Assembly (NCBI GenBank): GCA_965649825.1
Contig: OZ287711.1
Location: forward strand, 124,001 to 188,000
Direction: 5' to 3'
From: Penicillus capitatus
Lineage: Eukaryota; Chlorophyta
Length of the DNA: 64,000 bases
In this document: piece by piece, positions 35,230-45,645 of the stretch
Numbering within the stretch: position 1 is the stretch's first letter
Layout: every line of letters starts with the position of its first letter
The notes under the pieces: model-generated
Databases searched by the model: none
What the model saw: only the letters and a program-made list of their open reading frames with translations
What the model was told of the DNA's origin: nothing
Made by a program: the position numbers and the translations under genes

Positions 35230-36991
35230 TCACGCCGCTTTGGCGAATCCGACTCGTTCGTTGCCGTAGTCGTAGATGGAGTGATAGGCTGCAACAGAGC
35301 GACGTCGCACTTCGAATGGAGCGGGAAGCGAAAGAACCTGCTAGGAAGGAATCGCCGAGGATCCAGAGACCCTTGCCGATGTCTAGGCTCATGAAGCCGC
35401 TGATGCACGACGCTTGACCGAACATCTTCATCTGCAGTCACACAGTCCTCACACTCCTGCGGAAAGGCGATGGCGGCGACCGACCTCCCAGATGTAGTTC
35501 TGCGGCGAGAGAGGGAAATCGACACCGTTGATTCTGAAGATGACGTCCGGCAGGATCGCGCGGGTCGAGCACGCGACCGACGTCGTCGAAGAGCCGAAGA
35601 TTCCGTTGTCTTGCGGCACCATGGTCGCACACACGTGGGCAATCATCCCACTCTTCTCCAGAGCTTCCAACGATGCGGCCCCTTTCATGAACCGCACCGC
35701 CGCCGTGCAGATGGAGCACTCGACGCTCTTGACGTCCTCCTCGGCCATGAGCCTTCGCCTCTGCGCCGGAAAGAGCGACGCCTTCGACGTTCGCTTCGGA
35801 CACATGCCGACCTCTTCGCACAGCGCCTCGGCCGCCGCGCCGTTGCGCCGTCGGTCGAAGACCGCCTTCGCGATCGTCGTCAGATGATCCGTGCAGAGGT
35901 CCGCGATCGACCGCGTCTCCAGTCCGTTGTCCTCTGCGGCTCTGCGAATGCGATCGTTGATCTTCTTGATGTCGTTCGCGGGGCCGCAGATGAGCGAGGT
36001 TCCCGTGTCGGCGACCATCTGACAGCCGCCGTCGCACATGTCGTCGATACCGGACAGCTTCAGGCTGTCGACTTTGATCTGCCAGTAGCCGCGCATCGTG
36101 ACATTGGCCCAGACGTGCTCTCCGGTGTAGTGCGCTGGATCGGCGCCTCCGAAGACGAGCTCGCCGCCGTCGCCTTCGCTCTCGCCCGGTGGCAGCTTCT
36201 TGATGTGGAACGAGAAGACGGGCTCGTCGATGAGCTGTTGCTGGATCATGTTCTGGAACGGCGGCGCGACGCCGGAGATGGCGATTTCCGGAAATCCCAG
36301 TCCCTAAAGTACTGCACACGTCGCGTCACCGTTCACCGGATCGGAGGCACACGGACCAGCACGCCGTCGAACTTTCCGACCGCGAAAGTGAGTCCGGGCT
36401 CGTAGAGCGCCTCGGCAAAGGTTTGCGCCTTGATGGTGACATTGCCGACGATCATGTCATCGACCGAGAAGATGCCGCTGAGCTTCCCAGAGCCGTACCG
36501 GATGGAGAAGAATCGTCCGTCTCTCTAGACCACACTCGACGCTTTTCGAGATGTCATCGAGCACAACGGTACCCAGTGGGTGGAGGAGTGGGAGGAACGG
36601 TAGGATGGATGCACCCAGCAGGCGATGGAGAACCAGCACTTGGTCGACGGGACCCACGTGTTGGAGCTTCCCGTGTCGAAGACCACATCGAAGTACTGCG
36701 GCGGTGTGCCGACGCCGATTTGGCCGTAGTACTGCAGGGGCACAGAAACGAACAGCGTGTCACTGTCGCCGCCTGTCGTGCGTCGCGTACCTGAGCGTTG
36801 TTGTAGCCTTTCAGGGGGACGCGGTCGAGGTGGTCGGCATTCGAGTACTGCGCGTATTTCTGACGCGGTAGCAGCAGAGAGTCAACAGAACGCGGCTTGG
36901 TCCTGAGTGCGATGCGGTGGAGGTCTCCCCGAACGCGTTTGTCGAGGACGGCCAGCAGCGCCACGAAAGTGAGCAGCCAAATGCCGCGCAT
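35230..36991 (-). CDS. Phytepsin-type aspartic protease with saposin-like insert
   Basis: Six exons (36991-36791, 36731-36573, 36524-36357, 36303-35485, 35431-35338, 35288-35230) give 499 residues. The start was chosen at a clear signal peptide ([16 protein letters not shown]). Catalytic motifs are VVFDTGSS and MVADTGTS, with the flap tyrosine in [11 protein letters not shown]. Between the second motif and the C-terminal lobe sits the plant-specific insert (about 100 residues), with paired saposin-like halves carrying Cys pairs ([15 protein letters not shown] and [17 protein letters not shown]). The protein ends in WILGDSFL and VGFAKAA. Such proteases act in vacuoles, and the insert binds membranes. 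This architecture is characteristic of green plants and algae. Confidence 0.94.
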
Positions 36992-37120
36992 TGCAAAGCG
37001 AACGAACAAACACGCGTTCGAGTGAATTGTCTGCTCGGTCACGCTCATGTGCGTCACGCCGACATGACCGAGCATCCAAGACGTCAGTCACATCACTGTC
37101 CCCCTTCGCAAAAAATCTTC
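36992..37120 (-). promoter_or_regulatory. Phytepsin upstream region with GTGATGTGACTGACG
   Basis: These 129 bp lie between the NOL stop codon and the phytepsin start codon. On the minus strand they contain GTGATGTGACTGACG near 37089, which includes a CRE/bZIP-like TGACGT core. Promoter function is an inference. Confidence 0.35.
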
Positions 37121-38607
37121 TCAGTCTTCCTGGACGTGACGATTCTTCCGTTCGTTGAACAAAAACCGCTGAGGTCACACAGATGAGACGCCGATGGTCG
37201 ACGGAGGGAACCGGACTTTGAAAATCTGCGTGTAAGCCTTGGTCTGCGTGAGGTACTCCACCTTGCGGCTCTTGATGCCGCCGCCGTTCTTCTCCTGGCC
37301 CATGCGCCGAACCAAGGGCACCAGGTGCCGAGCCGGCACGCTCGGGTGCTCAGCTGCAGAGACCATCTCACGCTTTTAGCGAAAGGAGCGAGATTCCACA
37401 CCCAGGCAGTTGATGAAGAACTTCGCCGTCTCTGTCAGCTGTCCGCTCATCAGCAGATCGGTCACGCACATGCCAGGCGACAGGATGTGCACTCCTAGAC
37501 GACGCCGTGCGGCGAATGAGGACCGCGAGCGCGACGAGAGCGAGCGCGACCTATGTTGTCGATTTCTTGCAGCTTGAGCTCGGCGCTGAGGGACTCGTTG
37601 AACTGCATGAGGGCGTACTTCGTCGCGCCGTAGGCGGCGAATCTCGGAGTAGGGCGGCCGTTGGCGCCAGCCCCGTCCATGTTGAAGATGTGACCGTCTT
37701 CGTCCTGCTGAGACATGACACGAACGGCCTGGGCATCGCACACTCGTTCGCGTAGCGGTGCCGAGGTCGATCGGCACTTCTTTGCAGGCAAGCATGGCTC
37801 CCAGGATGTTGGTTTCGAGAATCTCGCGCAGCGTCTCTTCGTCGAACTCGGTCAGCGGTTGGTACTGGTATCCGTTCGTTCCCGCGTTGTTGATCCTGCA
37901 CAGGGCAGGGCGTTCGTCGTGCAGAGGAGAAAGGGCGAGAAGTGTGACCAGAAATGAATGGCGCCGTGCTCTGTGCGAGCGTAGTCCGCGAGATCTGCCA
38001 CTTCACCGGAGCGCGACACGTCGCATGTGACCCCCTTGTCCGACCACACCATCCCTCAGAAGAGAGGCACGGTGGAGCGGGTCTGATGTACGCTGATTTT
38101 GGCGTCTTGGCCGAACTCTGTGTGCAGTGCGCGCACCGCCTGTCGGACGTTGCTGTCTAGAAAAGAGCGAGATCTCGCTGCAGCGGTCATGGGGACGAAA
38201 CGCACAGTTTCGGGATGAGATGATGACGTCATCTCCCGATCTGAGGAACTCTCGAGCGAGCTCCAAGCCAATGCCTATCGGTTGCAGAGGGCACGCACTC
38301 AATACCGCGGGCAGGGGAGTCGCAGAGTACCTTTGGTTGAGCCTGTGATCACTACTTTGAAAGGACCCGCGGGGAGACGGCCGCGTCCGTTGCCGGTGGC
38401 GTCGAATTTCGTCGACGGCGTGATGTCGCCTTCGACAGCCGCTGCCCTGGGGACGACGACGCGCCGAAAACAGCCTGTGCACGGTGAGTGTCGATCGCGG
38501 TCGGTATCGCGGCGAAGCTTACGGGTTGCAGATGGCGAAGGGCGAAGCCCAATTCCGCGCATCTGAAAAAATCGTGAAAAATGACGGTCCTGACAAACGA
38601 ACGCCAC
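37121..38607 (-). CDS. NOL: Chlorophyll b reductase, NYC1/NOL type
   Basis: Nine exons (38607-38331, 38274-38206, 38156-38092, 38034-37949, 37895-37778, 37728-37551, 37494-37402, 37353-37217, 37168-37121) give 356 residues, all phases matching. After a transit-like N-terminus comes the short-chain dehydrogenase core: VVITGSTKGIG (cofactor loop), CDVSRSGEV, INNAGTNGYQYQPL, GHIFNMDGAGANGRPTPRFAAYGATK (catalytic Tyr and Lys in YGATK), LSPGMCVTDLLMSG, and the NOL tail ending RKNRHVQED. It reduces chlorophyll b to 7-hydroxymethyl chlorophyll a, the first step of chlorophyll b and antenna turnover. Length and lack of membrane helices suit NOL better than full-length NYC1. The organism therefore makes chlorophyll b. 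Confidence 0.93.
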
Positions 38608-38631
38608 ATTTCATTCATTCATACGCCGAGA

Positions 38632-38979
38632 ATGAGACAATTCACGTACGCTGGGCGACAAGACGCCTTCTGCTGCCGAAACTGCGGCAAGACAGCTAGC
38701 TGCCTGCCCCGGCAAAGCTTTCTCTCCACAGCTGTCAAGTCGACACCCGAAGGCGAGACAGAGACGAGTGCCAAGCCACGCAGAGAGTAGCGCCAGAAAG
38801 GCTCACGTCCCGCAGAAACCGCCACTGTCTCGGCAGAAGTCGCAGAGGCCGGAAAGGGCAGCGGCGAGGCCATCAAACGCCAAACCAAGGCTCCGACGGA
38901 AACAGAGACGGTCAAGGCCATCGAAGCCGAGTTCCACGAGACGCCAGTCGGAGCCCGAGAAAAGGCAGGAGGGCGATAG
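38632..38979 (+). CDS. Small hypothetical protein, Ala/Glu/Lys-rich
   Basis: Two frame-1 exons, 38632 to about 38769 and about 38820 to 38979, join across a 50-nt GT-AG intron, which removes an in-frame TAG. The N-terminal half has a CC..CGKTA motif. The C-terminal half is a charged, alanine-rich helix-like stretch (ATVSAEVAEAGKGSGEAIK). No family was recognised; a small organelle protein is possible. The start lies 24 bp from the NOL start in the opposite direction, fitting the divergent layout of the region. The opposite strand and the other plus frame are also open here, so confidence is limited. Confidence 0.4.
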
Positions 38980-39342
38980 CGACGCACATTCCGTCGAAGA
39001 AATCGAATAGAGGACGCGACAGACGTTTTCGCATGTTCTCGAAGTCTCTGGAAATCACTCCGCGGAGAATGATGCTCGCGTCAGCTCCAGAGCGAAACAA
39101 TTGGCCTGTCACTCCACGTCATACGAATGGTGTTAGACCAACGACCATTTAAGCGCTGTCATCAGTTGACTCAATCAAGGCATCGTCCTTTTTCGCTCTA
39201 TATCCGTTGCATTGCAGACGCGCCTTGGAGAGTTTTGTGCAGAGCGACAGACAACGAGGCAGCGCGTTTTCTTCTTTCCAGGATTTCCTGCTCAGTAAAT
39301 CTCTACTTCCTGTGGTTGTCTCCTGAGCATTTTGCTGTTAGA

Positions 39343-39732
39343 ATGCCTCGACTGCTATCCGTACTGTTAGCTTCCTTGGTGCTCTGGAAGCATGCAGAAG
39401 CTGTGGAGTGCTCGGGCGAATGCGAACAACTGCAATGTGCATATTTTTCCCAGTTCTTTTGCTCATGCGAAAACGTTGATACTTTATGTTCCACTCACGA
39501 GTACTGCCGTCGGGGACGCTGTTCACCTCTTGGCCAAACAGGTTGCTCGAAAAGAAAAAGAAAACACCTGTGCGGACCTACCATCTGCATCGGTTCAGAC
39601 TGCAGCGTAACCAGCATTGGCATTGACGGAGATGGAAATCAAGTATACTACAGAAACGCAGCGCTGAGGCCACAACATGGCGTTCTGTTGGCGTGGATTC
39701 TTCTATCGACATTCATACTCGCAATACTCTGA
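39343..39732 (+). CDS. Cys-rich secreted protein with C-terminal hydrophobic tail
   Basis: An intronless frame of 129 codons. Residues 1-23 form a signal peptide (MPRLLSVLLASLVLWKHAEA), followed by a compact cysteine module with spacing C-x3-C-x4-C-x7-C-x-C-x7-C-x5-C-x4-C. A hydrophobic segment at the extreme C-terminus (GVLLAWILLSTFILAIL) with no cytoplasmic tail looks like a GPI-attachment signal or a tail anchor. Its neighbour at 40258 is a paralog with the same Cys spacing and tail. The family is not recognised; a small cell-surface protein is the best inference. Confidence 0.7.
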   Translation: MPRLLSVLLASLVLWKHAEAVECSGECEQLQCAYFSQFFCSCENVDTLCSTHEYCRRGRCSPLGQTGCSKRKRKHLCGPTICIGSDCSVTSIGIDGDGNQVYYRNAALRPQHGVLLAWILLSTFILAIL

Positions 39733-40257
39733 CAGCCTCTGCATTGCCACGAAGATTTGGTCTTCTTTGAGTGACTGACTCACTTTTGTTTTCCCTGCTT
39801 CCTTCTTTCTGTGCATGTATCGCTCCGCCTTTACCGTTTTCTTCAGTGTATGTTTCACATCCACTAGTTTTCTGCGTCCTCATGAGGCGCTTTGCGGTCC
39901 GTTACCCGACCATGGCGTTGTGAAATGTGGAATGCGTTGTCCAAGAGAACTAATTATTCAGTCCATTCATGTGTTGAGAATGAGACAGTACTTGTACATG
40001 GGAAACTCTTCTGCAGTGAAGAGACGGACAGATGGCTGGCAAAGATCGAACGTATCCCGCTTTAAATGACATTGATTGATCCCGACGGTCTAGACGAACT
40101 GCCTTGGCCTCGTCCAGGCGCCAGTCATTCGCAGCCGCAGAGAGAAGATTTTGAGAACAACGGCTGCGAACGAGCAAACGGACTTCCGCTCTCTGATTTG
40201 GCTGCATTCACACAGCGTAACCTTGTACTGGCTGAACGTGGACCAACTCTGCCCAGG
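39733..40257. other. Gap between the two Cys-rich paralogs
   Basis: No gene is supported. The segment at 39958-39995 resembles 38618-38652: both contain CCATTCAT, then TGAGAATGAGACA, then a TACGCTGGG/TACATGGG-like end. Confidence 0.4.
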
Positions 40258-40649
40258 ATGATGCGACTGCTGATGTTGCTCTCGGCACTCGCTTTGCTTC
40301 GCTATCCTGCGATGGCGCAGATTCAGTCGTGCTCCGGCGAATGCTATGAACGCTTTTGCGTCTTTCAGACCCAATGCACGTGCATCTCCAACGAGCTCAT
40401 GTGCGGTGTTTCGAGACATGCACCTTTGGCATCTGCCAACCGCGTGCGTCCGCAATTTTCGGAGGAAATGCCTTCGCCTCAGCTCAAAGCGGCAGTTCTG
40501 GAAGCGCCCCAGCTGGACCGTGCGCCGAAGGAGCCTGCGGTCGACATGAGGTGTACGACGTGAACGACGTGAACGAAGCTTCTAGGCCGAACCGCAAAGC
40601 ACTCCTGGTGTGGTGTCTGGCAGCGGCCGTAGCGTTCGCGGTGCTGTGA
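40258..40649 (+). pseudogene. Cys-rich paralog with a 1-nt frameshift
   Basis: It starts MMRLLMLLSALALL, a signal peptide, then SCSGECYERFCVFQTQCTCISNELMC, aligning cysteine for cysteine with the protein at 39343. Just after ELMC, near 40406-40413 (a TTT run), the frame shifts: the rest of the module (FETCTFGICQP) and the hydrophobic tail (ALLVWCLAAAVAFAVL) are in another plus frame ending at 40649. Adding one base would restore the C-x5-C spacing of the paralog. Either the gene is broken or a homopolymer base is missing from the assembly. No plausible intron explains it. Confidence 0.62.
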
Positions 40650-40890
40650 CACCCCTCCCTCCCCTTTGGCTCGTCCGGTCGGACACTCGAACTCCGGCGT
40701 TCTTCCGAATGACCCCGACGAGCCGCCACAGCTCGGTGCCCTCTGTATCATACGGCGATTCCTCGCCTGTAAGGAAGGTTCTGCGCGACCATTCTGTCTC
40801 TGGAAGACCGCCTCCTGTCGTGCGCGAGTGGGGGTCAACGTCGAATGTACTGGGCGACGCGACGACGTCAACGGTCTCCTTCCGTTTCCC

Positions 40891-42326
40891 ATGCCGGCTT
40901 TCCGTCGTTCCGACGGACTGAGCTTCTGTTACTTCGTTCTCGGCTGCGGATTCCTCACCCCTTGGAACGCCCTCCTCAGCGCCGTGGATTACTTCGAGGG
41001 CACCTACCCCGTGCGTTCCTCTGATTCAGAACATCTTCTGAAACTGTGGCAGGAGAGGGATGTGCTGCGCTGGTTCTCTATCTGCTGCATACCCACGACG
41101 CTCCTCGCCGTCCTTGTCAACGGCGTCATCCCAGCACGAGACAGAGGACACTTCCGAATGTCCTGTGCTCTCGTCGTCTTCGTCCTGAGTCTTCTTTCTC
41201 TGCCGCTCGTATCTCCCACCTCCATTCATGCTGCACTCTGTATCCAGCGATGCATCGCCCCAGATGGATGTCCTCTTCGTGCAGGGTGGACAGGCATCGG
41301 ACGAGGCGTTCTGGCTGCTCATGGCCTTTGTTGTTATCATCGGCTTGATGGACGGCATCGTGGAGGGCAGCTTCATGGGACTCGCTCTGTACCTACCGGT
41401 TCAGTACTATCAAGTCTCACTCTTCCACACTGCCTCACACTTTGCCAGAGGTTGAGATGCAGAGCTACGTCGGGGGACAGGGATTCGCCGCAGTATTCAC
41501 CGTTGCTCTTAGGGCTGTGACCAAGGCAATGTTGACAGATTCGAGTGACGGACTGCGAATCAGTGCCGCCATCTTCTTCCTGTCCGCAGCTGTCATCTGT
41601 CTGGCTTGTCTTCTGGTGCAGAGATGCATCATCATCCCACACCCTCTGTTCGCGGAACAGCCGCATTCTTGCTCCGAAACGGTCCTCGTTCCAGAGACGG
41701 CGTCGGACAAAGAAAGCGACCTTTTGGTGAGCGATGGCGACAGCCGGTACATGGAAGTGGCCCAGAAGCTGAAGGCGGCGAGTCTCTTACTTCTCCTCTT
41801 CAATGTCGTGACCTACACCCTCTTCCCAGGGGTGATCTCAGATGTCGAGGTGCGTCTGCCTTTCAGCATCGACGCTTCTGCTGAATGCCAGTCGTCGCAG
41901 TGCGATGCTCTAGGGGATTGGTATGGCGTGATGCTGGTCGCCACCTTCGCCGTTTCGGACTTTATGGCGCGGATGACGCCCGGTACCTTCGTCTCCACCC
42001 GAGAGTCGACCGTCTCCGTGGCGCTGCTGGCAATGGCGGCGCTCATTCCGGTCACCTTTGTCGCTGCTCATTTCTTTCCCAACCCCTTCCTCATCGCATC
42101 GCTGATGTCCCTATTAGGCATCACAGACGGGTAGCGACTGGATGTCCTTCTGCGCTGCCGAACGAGGATACGTAGGTACATGACGCTGTGCTGCTTCGGA
42201 ATGGGCCAGAAGAAGCTGGAGGGAGGCCGGGAGACATTTCTAGGAGGGAACATTCTCGTGCTCGCGTCGCTGATTGGCATGTCCCTCGGCTCCGTCTGTT
42301 CCATGATATGGGCGGGTGCTGATTAA
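40891..42326 (+). CDS. Equilibrative nucleoside transporter (ENT, SLC29 family)
   Basis: Four exons (40891-41208, 41264-41413, 41463-42130, 42176-42326) give 428 residues. The N-terminal membrane helix carries the ENT hallmark GFLTPWNAL (family LPWN motif), followed by about ten further hydrophobic helices. Other family features are GLMDGIVEGSFMGLA, YVGGQGFAAVF (family SGQG/AG motif), a Ser/Glu-rich central cytoplasmic loop, and GITDGYMTL (family NGYL). ENTs move nucleosides or nucleobases across plasma or organelle membranes. Introns are 45-55 nt. The start was taken at the first ATG directly before the first helix; an extra upstream exon cannot be excluded. Confidence 0.9.
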
Positions 42327-42591
42327 AGACATTCCCTTCAGAGGCCGGCTATGTCACACGTGTCGCGTCGAAGCCCGTCAGCTCTCACCGGCGACATCGC
42401 GACCACGACCTTTCGACGTGACAGGTAGCGAGTGTTCCGAGCGCCTTCCAGTCCGCAACACACCTCACTTTGTTACACTGGTTTCGTGTTAGAAGAGAAC
42501 AGCGTCCCTCTCTTAAGGGGCCATTCGGTGACGATGTCCATTCGTTCTTCCTCGTCATCACACTTTGCAATACGTCTGGCTCCTAAGCGCA

Positions 42592-44274
42592 ATGCAGATG
42601 CCGCTTTCGGAAGCCGTCGCCGATTCGCTCATCTGTTCGCCTTTGGAAGACGACGACATCTTGCGCAGAGTTCTGGGATACCTCGGAGGGGACGGCCTGC
42701 AAGAATGGCGCCGCGTTTGCAGAGGATGGTACAGTGTCTGTCGAGAGATGGAGGCGCATCTCAGTGTCACCGACGTCAATGCCCTCCGTCGGGCTTCGGA
42801 GTCCTTTCCTCGCGCCACGGAGCTGAGTTATCGACTTCCGGGCAGGTCCGTGGAGACTGTATTCGACGACGATGCGATGGATATGGTTGACGAGGACGTC
42901 GGAGAAGAGCCGCACGTCGTCACGAACGCGGCGCTGGAAGGACTGGTGACGTTCGGGTTCCTGCGGAGACTGCAGCTTTGCCTCGTCGAAGAACAGACGA
43001 CGCCCGAGGCGTGGGCACAGTGCTTCCGTCACCTCAGCGGCCTCCAGGACCTCAGTCTCTCATTTCATAGCTGTCGGGAACTGCTTCCAAACGTGCAGAG
43101 TTGCCTGAATGGTCTCACTGCGCTGACGGCTCTTGAGAGTCTTGAGGTTCTGTCGGCCTTCCGGACGGGAGCGACAATGCCGCGGATGAAAGGGCTCACC
43201 GCCCTGCAGACGCTCATCGTCAACATGGAGCTCCTCTTCGACGCAGGCAGAACCTACGCTTTCCAAGACTCGACGCGTCTGACGGCCCTGTGCGCGTTCC
43301 GGTGTAGAGAAGACGAACAGCCGTATAGTCTGGCGTACCTGCTCCAGGTTAGCGACCTCCCGTTTTGCCGGCGTTTCCAGCGAAACGCTTTCTGTTTGTA
43401 GGCGGCGTCTTCTTGCGCACCGCAACTTCGCAGTCTCGCCATCGACGCGTGGCAGTCGCTGGAGTGGAATGAAGACAGTTGTCTATTTCTGCGCAGTTTT
43501 GAACACCTCGACCGACTGGCTCTATCCGCTCCTATGGAACTCATGGAAGACGCGATGTATCGCGCTTCTCCGCTTTCCGGCATCAAAGACCTCACCCTGG
43601 AGGGCTCACTCACAGAGACGCACGTGCTTTATCACCTAACAAGTTTCACGAGACTCGAGAAGCTATCGCTGTTTTCTCACGAGCCCGTGTATCAAGACGT
43701 GGGCATCTTCCTTTCCGAGCTTCCGAAGCTGACGGCGCTGCTCGTTCCGGACATCAACGTGGGAGGGGCACTGCGTTTTATGCCGAATCTAACCTGCCTG
43801 TACCTTGGTTCTCTCCACGAACAGGATAAGCAGAGCCAGACAGAGATCCTCTCCTCCCTCAATTGCCTGTGTCGCCTCGAAGAGCTCGATTTCGACTGTC
43901 ACCTCGTTGTAACATCTCACCTAATAAATCTGAGACGCCTCAAGGAGCTCCACGTGCAATGCTGCGAATTCGACGAGGAGTTCGTGCCCTTCTTGGCGGA
44001 GCTGACAGAGTTGACGAAGCTTGTCTTTGTATCACGGATTGACGAAATCGCCGAGGGGGATTGTCGCCGCATTCGCAACATGAGTCGCCTGCACTCGCTG
44101 ACGCTGGAAGAGAATCGCCACAATCCCTGCTACTCCCTGCTGGCGGGCGGTCAGATGGAACGACTGAGAGAGCTTAGACTGGAAAGCTTTCAGCTGACAA
44201 GGGCAGAGTACTGGGAGTTTTTCAGGCAGTTTCCCTCTCTGCGGCAGCTGCATTCGAGTGTTGTTCCTTGTTAA
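42592..44274 (+). CDS. F-box-like leucine-rich repeat protein
   Basis: Two exons (42592-43347, 43402-44274; 54-nt intron) give 542 residues. The N-terminus resembles an F-box: LEDDDILRRVLGYL...WRRVCRGWYSV. The rest is a run of leucine-rich repeats of about 22-26 residues (L..L.L......, for example LKDLTLEG-like blocks GIKDLTLEG, RLEKLSLFS, RLKELHVQC, RLHSLTLEE, RLRELRLES). This architecture suits a substrate receptor of an SCF ubiquitin ligase. The substrate is unknown, and the F-box is weak enough that a plain LRR protein is possible. Confidence 0.75.
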
Positions 44275-44591
44275 TCAATTCATTGATCGTTATTCGTTCA
44301 CCTCGAAAAAGCTGTTGCTCTCGCGCACGTGTCGAAAGAACTGAGTTGGTTGCTGCTGATTTAATTTGACCCGTGAAGAATTTGCTGGAATTCTCTGGCT
44401 GGCATGCGTCGAGGACGGAGACGAACGGGACGATTCCTTAGCCTCTTCGTTGCATGACGTCGGTGGTCTGGTCTCTGGCACCCTCTGCGATCCTTCGAGC
44501 GAAAGGGGAAGGGATGCAACGATGGCGGCGCCGCCACAGCTCCTTTAAATCGCGTCTCCACGTCACATCACGGCAACGAGCGGTGCGTCCG

Positions 44592-45346
44592 TCAGGTCAT
44601 ATCATCTGAGAAGCACGAACCGAAGGAAGAGTACGTCTCAATAGCCAACGATAGCGCCTCGCAGAAGCGTCGGACTACTTCCCGCGTGTCTTCGTCGATC
44701 GCATGGTCTCCCACTTTCCTAAGCCGGACGCGAAGTTGATGAAGGAATCGTGACTGTGTGTACGGCGTACCAGATTTCGAGTTGCTTTCCATCAAGCATC
44801 ACCACGCGACCTTCCTCTACGGGGAATTTGTCTTCGCCGATGCCGACGAACTCGTGCTTCTCCACACGCTCGTGATCCATGTAGACGCCAATTTGGCACA
44901 CCGTTACCCCTGCGCATGGCGTTCGAGAGATAGACTGTTGGCAGGATGAAGCAAGCGGAGCGACCGTCTCTCAGGATGTAGGCATCGAACCCCCAGAGCT
45001 CAGACTCGCCGTCCGCCGCGTTCGGATCCTTGAGGGTGGGCTGGATGTCAATCGGCGCTCCGAAATTCTGCAAGCCATTGGCCTCAGCTTCGATCTTAGC
45101 CCAGCGATAGAGTTGAAGCGTAAAGTCTTCCCTGGGGAAAACAAGAGGGATCTCGCTGCTCGCAATCAGCTTGCGATTTGCCGTTTCGCTGGCACAGCAG
45201 ACGAAGGACGGACGTCCGCGGCGCTGACGAAGTCGACCGAGCGCAGTCGGGCACGTCCAGGTCACACCGGGCCTGACGGCGCTGGATAAAGCAATCGGAC
45301 GTCCGGCATAGGGCGAACGACCGGTTCGCGCAGAAATGGACGCCAT
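44592..45346 (-). CDS. Plastid-targeted conserved protein of unknown function
   Basis: Three exons (45346-44965, 44909-44771, 44718-44592) give 215 residues with introns of 55 and 52 nt. The first 50 residues are rich in Ser, Ala, Arg and Pro with almost no acids, a likely chloroplast transit peptide ending near FVCCAS. The mature part has a helix (REDFTLQLYRWAKIEAEANG), a GFDAYILRDGVTVCQIGVYMD block and a GKQLEIW strand. I do not recognise the family. The coding frame is consistent through all splice sites, so it is probably a real gene. Confidence 0.68.
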
Positions 45347-45360
45347 CTTCAAAGCTCCGT

Positions 45361-45645
45361 ATGCCGTACTTTGATCGCTGCCTTCCTCGGCTGCTTGTCA
45401 CGTCGGCCATCTGCAGCCAAAAATCAGGACGTCTTGGCGTCTGTTTCGCTGCACCAGCAGCACCTCCCTCAGGACGCGCCCATTCTCCGGAAAGAGTTCC
45501 TCGACTGGAGAATCTGCTGGAGAATCTATCCGAACAGAGAATGTGCGGGACGCAACGCAGTTACCGAGTCAGAGGACGACATCCAGGATACTATAAGAGT
45601 GTTGCGGGCGAGAAGACCTGCGAGGAGACGATTGACTTGGCGTGA
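45361..45645 (+). CDS. Small hypothetical protein, transit-like N-terminus
   Basis: An unspliced 94-codon frame that starts 14 bp from the plastid-protein gene on the other strand. Its first 40 residues are rich in Ala, Pro, Ser and Arg, like an organelle-targeting peptide, followed by an LENLLENLSEQ helix. A second plus frame is open over the same bases, so the choice is uncertain. No family was recognised. Confidence 0.35.
   Translation: MPYFDRCLPRLLVTSAICSQKSGRLGVCFAAPAAPPSGRAHSPERVPRLENLLENLSEQRMCGTQRSYRVRGRHPGYYKSVAGEKTCEETIDLA

Noticed and set aside
38619-38987. Minus-strand frame of about 120 codons upstream of NOL
   Set aside because: It could have been an N-terminal membrane part of an NYC1-type enzyme, but NOL already has a transit-like start and full length, and no in-phase splice connects them.
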